Assembly (NCBI GenBank): GCA_964057225.1 | Contig: OZ059900.1 | Coordinates: 26,427,638 to 26,491,637, forward strand | Length of the DNA stretch: 64,000 bases | Direction: 5' to 3' | Origin: Auanema rhodensis | Taxonomy: Eukaryota; Nematoda; Chromadorea; Rhabditida; Rhabditidae | The notes under the pieces: generated by a model | Told to the model about the DNA's origin: nothing | The model's input: the letters and a program-made list of their open reading frames with translations, nothing else | Databases searched by the model: none | Made by a program: the position numbers and the translations under genes | Shown here: positions 58,001 through 64,000 of the stretch, one piece after another | How positions within the stretch are numbered: the stretch's first letter is position 1 | How the letters are laid out: the number at the start of each line of letters is the position of its first letter

Positions 58001-61000
58001 TTTGTTTCATTGTTTTAATTGGCTAATTCTGAGTTGAATGAAATGTAGCACATTATTCTAGGACCAAAAATGAAAATTTTAGAATATTTAATTTTTCATA
58101 AAAATCGAACGAAATAGCAAGTTGAGCCCGCCGCAAAACATGATAAATGTGTATCTGTGGTAACGAATTTTGTTTCATTGTTTTAATTGGCTAATTCTGA
58201 GTTGAATGAAAAGTAGCACATTATTCTAGGATCAAAAATGAAAATTTTAGAATATTTAATTTTTCATAAAAATCGAACGAAATAGCAAGTTGAGCCCGCC
58301 GCAAAACATGATAAATGTGTTTCTGTGCTAACGAATTTTGTTTCATTGTTTTAATTGGTTAATTCTGAGTTGAATGAAATGTAGCACATTATTCTAGGAC
58401 CAAAAATGAAAATTTTAGAATATTTAATTTTTCATAAAAATCGAACGAAACAGCAAGTTGAGCCCGCCGCAAAACATGATAAATGTGTTTCTGTGGTAAC
58501 GAATTTTGTTTCATTGTTTTAATTGGCTAATTCTGAGTTGAATGAAAAGTAGCACATTATTCTAGGATCAAAAATGAAAATTTTAGAATATTTAATTTTT
58601 CATAAAAATCGAACAAAATAGCAAGTTGAGCCCGCCGCAAAACATGATAAATGTGTTTCTGTGCTAACGAATTTTGTTTCATTGTTTTAATTGGCTAATT
58701 CTGAGTTGAATGAAATGTAGCACATTATTCTAGGACCAAAAATGAAAATTTTAGAATATTCAATTTTTCATAAAAATCGAACGAAACAGCAAGTTGAGCC
58801 CGCCGCAAAACATGATAAATGTGTTTCTGTGCTAACGAATTTTGTTTCATTGTTTTAATTGGCTAATTCTGAATTGAATGAAATGTAGCACATTATTCTA
58901 GGACCAAAAATGAAAATTTTAGAATATTCAATTTTTCATAAAAATCGAACGAAACAGCAAGTTGAGCCCGCCGCAAAACATGATAAATGTGTTTCTGTGC
59001 TAACGAATTTTGTTTCATTGTTTTAATTGGCTAATTCTGAATTGAATGAAATGTAGCACATTATTCTAGGACCAAAAATGAAAATTTTAGAATATTTAAT
59101 TTTTCATAAAAATCGAACAAAATAGCAAGTTGAGCCCGCCGCAAAACATGATAAATGTGTTTCTGTGCTAACGAATTTTGTTTCATTGTTTTAGTAGGCT
59201 AATTCTGAGTTGAATGAAATGTAGCACATTATTCTAGGACCAAAAATGAAAATTTTAGAATATTCAATTTTTCATAAAAATCGAACGAAACAGCAAGTTG
59301 AGCCCGCCGCAAAACATGATAAATGTGTTTCTGTGCTAACGAATTTTGTTTCATTGTTTTAATAGGCTAATTCTGAGTTGAATGAAATGTAGCACATTAT
59401 TCTAGGACCAAAAATGAAAATTTTAGAATATTCAATTTTTCATAAAAATCGAACGAAATAGCAAGTTGAGCCCGCCGCAAAACATGATAAATGTGTTTCT
59501 GTGCTAACGAATTTTGTTTCATTGTTTTAGTAGGCTAATTCTGAGTTGAATGAAATGTAGCACATTATTCTAGGACCAAAAATGAAAATTTTAGAATATT
59601 CAATTTTTCATAAAAATCGAACGAAACAGCAAGTTGAGCCCGCCGCAAAACATGATAAATGTGTTTCTGTGCTAACGAATTTTGTTTCATTGTTTTAATT
59701 GGCTAATTCTGAATTGAATGAAATGTAGCACATTATTCTAGGACCAAAAATGAAAATTTTAGAATATTCAATTTTTCATAAAAATCGAACGAAACAGCAA
59801 GTTGAGCCCGCCGCAAAACATGATAAATGTGTTTCTGTGCTAACGAATTTTGTTTCATTGTTTTAATTGGCTAATTCTGAATTGAATGAAATGTAGCACA
59901 TTATTCTAGGACCAAAAATGAAAATTTTAGAATATTTAATTTTTCATAAAAATCGAACAAAATAGCAAGTTGAGCCCGCCGCAAAACATGATAAATGTGT
60001 TTCTGTGCTAACGAATTTTGTTTCATTGTTTTAGTAGGCTAATTCTGAGTTGAATGAAATGTAGCACATTATTCTAGGACCAAAAATGAAAATTTTAGAA
60101 TATTCAATTTTTCATAAAAATCGAACGAAATAGAAAGTTGAGCCCGCCGCAAAACATGATAAATGTGTTTCTGTGCTAACGAATTTTGTTTCATTGTTTT
60201 AATTGGCTAATTCTGAGTTGAATGAAATGTAGCACATTATTCTAGGACCAAAAATGAAAATTTTAGAATATTCAATTTTTCATAAAAATCGAACGAAATA
60301 GCAAGTTGAGCCCGCCGCAAAACATGATAAATGTGTTTCTGTGCTAACGAATTTTGTTTCATTGTTTTAATTGGCTAATTCTGAGTTGAATGAAATGTAG
60401 CACATTATTCTAGGACCAAAAATGAAAATTTTAGAATATTTAATTTTTCATAAAAATCGAACAAAATAGCAAGTTGAGCCCGCCGCAAAACATGATAAAT
60501 GTGTTTCTGTGCTAACGAATTTTGTTTCATTGTTTTAATAGGCTAATTCTGAGTTGAATGAAATGTAGCACATTATTCTAGGACCAAAAATGAAAATTTT
60601 AGAATATTCAATTTTTCATAAAAATCGAACGAAATAGCAAGTTGAGCCCGCCGCAAAACATGATAAATGTGTTTCTGTGCTAACGAATTTTGTTTCATTG
60701 TTTTAATTGGCTAATTCTGAGTTGAATGAAATGTAGCACATTATTCTAGGACCAAAAATGAAAATTTTAGAATATTTAATTTTTCATAAAAATAGAACGA
60801 AACAGCAAGTTGAGCCCGCCGCAAAACATGATAAATGTGTATCTGTGGTAACGAATTTTGTTTCATTGTTTTAATTGGCTAATTCTGAGTTGAATGAAAA
60901 GTAGCACATTATTCTAGGATCAAAAATGAAAATTTTAGAATATTTAATTTTTCATAAAAATCGAACGAAATAGCAAGTTGAGCCCGCCGCAAAACATGAT

Positions 61001-64000
61001 AAATGTGTTTCTGTGCTAACGAATTTTGTTTCATTGTTTTAATTGGTTAATTCTGAGTTGAATGAAATGTAGCACATTATTCTAGGACCAAAAATGAAAA
61101 TTTTAGAATATTTAATTTTTCATAAAAATCGAACGAAACAGCAAGTTGAGCCCGCCGCAAAACATGATAAATGTGTTTCTGTGCTAACGAATTTTGTTCC
61201 ATTGTTTAAATTGGCTAATTCTGAGTTGAATGAAAAGTAGCACATTATTCTAGGATCAAAAATGAAAATTTTAGAATATTTAATTTTTCATAAAAATCGA
61301 ACAAAATAGCAAGTTGAGCCCGCCGCAAAACATGATAAATGTGTTTCTGTGCTAACGAATTTGTTTCATTGTTTTAATTGGCTAATTCTGAGTTGAATGA
61401 AATGTAGCACATTATTCTAGGACCAAAAATGAAAATTTTAGAATATTTAATTTTTCATAAAAATCGAACAAAATAGCAAGTTGAGCCCGCCGCAAAACAT
61501 GATAAATGTGTTTCTGTGCTAACGAATTTTGTTTCATTGTTTTAATAGGCTAATTCTGAGTTGAATGAAATGTAGCACATTATTCTAGGACCAAAAATGA
61601 AAATTTTAGAATATTCAATTTTTCATAAAAATCGAACGAAATAGCAAGTTGAGCCCGCCGCAAAACATGATAAATGTGTTTCTGTGCTAACGAATTTTGT
61701 TTCATTGTTTTAATTGGCTAATTCTGAGTTGAATGAAATGTAGCACATTATTCTAGGACCAAAAATGAAAATTTTAGAATATTTAATTTTTCATAAAAAT
61801 CGAACGAAATAGCAAGTTGAGCCCGCCGCAAAACATGATAAATGTGTTTCTGTGCTAACGAATTTTGTTCCATTGTTTAAATTGGCTAATTCTGAGTTGA
61901 ATGAAAAGTAGCACATTATTCTAGGACCAAAAATGAAAATTTTAGAATATTTAATTTTTCATAAAAATCGAACGAAACAGCAAGTTGAGCCCGCCGCAAA
62001 ACATGATAAATGTGTATCTGTGGTAACGAATTTTGTTTCATTGTTTTAATTGGCTAATTCTGAGTTGAATGAAAAGTAGCACATTATTCTAGGATCAAAA
62101 ATGAAAATTTTAGAATATTTAATTTTTCATAAAAATAGAACGAAACAGCAAGTTGAGCCCGCCGCAAAACATGATAAATGTGTTTCTGTGCTAACGAATT
62201 TTGTTTCATTGTTTTAATTGGCTAATTCTGAGTTGAATGAAATGTAGCACATTATTCTAGGACCAAAAATGAAAATTTTAGAATATTTAATTTTTCATAA
62301 AAATCGAACGAAATAGCAAGTTGAGCCCGCCGCAAAACATGATAAATGTGTTTCTGTGCTAACGAATTTTGTTCCATTGTTTTAATAGGCTAACTCTGAG
62401 TTGAATGAAATGTAGCACATTATTCTAGGACCAAAAATGAAAATTTTAGAATATTCAATTTTTCATAAAAATCGAACGAAATAGCAAGTTGAGCCCGCCG
62501 CAAAACATGATAAATGTGTTTCTGTGCTAACGAATTTTGTTTCATTGTTTTAATTGGCTAATTCTGAGTTGAATGAAATGTAGCACATTATTCTAGGACC
62601 AAAAATGAAAATTTTAGAATATTTAATTTTTCATAAAAATAGAACGAAACAGCAAGTTGAGCCCGCCGCAAAACATGATAAATGTGTTTCTGTGGTAACG
62701 AATTTTGTTTCATTGTTTCAATTGGCTAATTCTGAGTTGAATGAAAAGTAGCACATTATTCTAGGACCAAAAATGAAAATTTTAGAATATTTAATTTTTC
62801 ATAAAAATCGAACGAAACAGCAAGTTGAGCCCGCCGCAAAACATGATAAATGTGTATCTGTGGTAACGAATTTTGTTTCATTGTTTTAATTGGCTAATTC
62901 TGAGTTGAATGAAAAGTAGCACATTATTCTAGGATCAAAAATGAAAATTTTAGAATATTTAATTTTTCATAAAAATCGAACAAAATAGCAAGTTGAGCCC
63001 GCCGCAAAACATGATAAATGTGTTTCTGTGCTAACGAATTTTGTTTCATTGTTTTAATTGGCTAATTCTGAGTTGAATGAAATGTAGCACATTATTCTAG
63101 GACCAAAAATGAAAATTTTAGAATATTCAATTTTTCATAAAAATCGAACGAAATAGCAAGTTGAGCCCGCCGCAAAACATGATAAATGTGTTTCTGTGCT
63201 AACGAATTTTGTTTCATTGTTTTAATTGGCTAATTCTGAGTCGAATGAAATGTAGCACATTATTCTAGGACCAAAAATGAAAATTTTAGAATATTTAATT
63301 TTTCATAAAAATAGAACGAAACAGCAAGTTGAGCCCGCCGCAAAACATGATAAATGTGTTTCTGTGGTAACGAATTTTGTTTCATTGTTTCAATTGGCTA
63401 ATTCTGAGTTGAATGAAAAGTAGCACATTATTCTAGGACCAAAAATGAAAATTTTAGAATATTTAATTTTTCATAAAAATCGAACGAAACAGCAAGTTGA
63501 GCCCGCCGCAAAACATGATAAATGTGTTTCTGTGCTAACGAATTTTGTTCCATTGTTTAAATTGGCTAATTCTGAGTTGAATGAAAAGTAGCACATTATT
63601 CTAGGACCAAAAATGAAAATTTTAGAATATTTAATTTTTCATAAAAATCGAACGAAACAGCAAGTTGAGCCCGCCGCAAAACATGATAAATGTGTTTCTG
63701 TGGTAACGAATTTGGTTTCATTGTTTTAATTGGCTAATTCTGAGTTGAATGAAATGTAGCACATTATTCTAGGACCAAAAATGAAAATTTTAGAATATTT
63801 AATTTTTCATAAAAATCGAACGAAACAGCAAGTTGAGCCCGCCGCAAAACATGATAAATGTGTTTCTGTGGTAACGAATTTTGTTTCATTGTTTTAATTG
63901 GCTAATTCTGAGTTGAATGAAATGTAGCACATTATTCTAGGACCAAAAATGAAAATTTTAGAATATTTAATTTTTCATAAAAATCGAACGAAACAGCAAG
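43091..64000. repeat. 168-bp satellite array (about 124 monomers, runs past window end)
   Basis: Period 168 bp, measured from ACGAATTTTG at 43212, 43380 and 43548. The consensus includes GTAGCACATTATTCTAGGACC, AAGTTGAGCCCGCCGCAAAAC and GTGCTAACGAATTTTG. Monomers are very similar, with rare 1-bp deletions near 44565 and 61361. Variant sites (TTCTAGG/TACTAGG, AAATAGC/AAACAGC, GTGCTAACG/ATGCTAACG/GTGGTAACG, GAAATG/GAAAAG) form higher-order patterns, including five-monomer (840-bp) repeats. No gene or other insertion interrupts it. Confidence 0.95.

Noticed and set aside
43091-64000. CRISPR-like array
   Set aside because: Period is 168 bp with no repeat/spacer division; the entire unit is conserved, so it is a satellite.

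Overview
This window looks like repeat-rich, AT-rich chromosomal DNA of a small-intron eukaryote, most likely a nematode. The main clue is the intron type: almost every intron I can place is 39-60 bp, has a GT donor and ends in TTTCAG, TTTTAG or a close variant. A species cannot be named from the sequence alone. No tRNA, rRNA or CRISPR array was seen.

Positions 1-18,700 are dominated by one degenerate Maverick/Polinton (virus-like DNA transposon). Its inverted terminal repeats lie at about 1148-1752 and 17987-18690. Between them is the standard gene set: chromodomain integrase (-), two small conserved genes (-), packaging ATPase (-), minor capsid protein (+), C2H2 zinc-finger protein (-), adenain-like protease (-), a glycine-rich basic virion-type protein (+), major capsid protein (+), and protein-primed family B DNA polymerase (-). 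A small cysteine-rich accessory gene sits next to the left terminus and is tandemly duplicated together with the integrase 3' end. The element is dead. I find separate nonsense or frameshift lesions in the gene upstream of the integrase, in both capsid genes and in the polymerase, and the middle of the polymerase is missing and replaced by a non-LTR retrotransposon (11945-16298) with two long open frames.

Positions 18,700-43,090 hold a different system. A 173-bp satellite (blocks near 19005-21490, 29323-30920 and 38742-41880) flanks a roughly 9.2-kb gene module. The module is present twice in tandem with a 9419-bp offset and almost no differences, plus a partial third copy. It carries a SprT-like zinc metalloprotease gene (-) and two divergently transcribed, intron-rich paralogous genes. 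Both paralogues end in a superfamily 3 helicase domain of the Rep type known from CRESS-DNA replicons: Walker A, Walker B, the sensor-1/motif C asparagine, and a downstream RRI segment. I do not recognise the N-terminal halves, and I see no HUH endonuclease. An SF3 replicative-type helicase pair beside a protease of the family that clears DNA-protein crosslinks is the most interesting system here. Both duplicated modules carry damage: a 26-bp deletion that removes the likely third zinc ligand of the protease, an in-frame stop in the minus-strand helicase gene, and a 76-bp satellite fragment in an exon of the plus-strand helicase gene. The third protease copy, at 42118-42834, lacks the deletion and is the intact form.

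Positions 43,091-64,000 are one uninterrupted array of a 168-bp satellite (about 124 monomers, running off the window) with higher-order structure. About 107 bp of its monomer occurs once in the 5' flank of each protease copy, so the array appears to have grown out of, or contributed to, that flank. The array starts exactly where the third module copy would continue.
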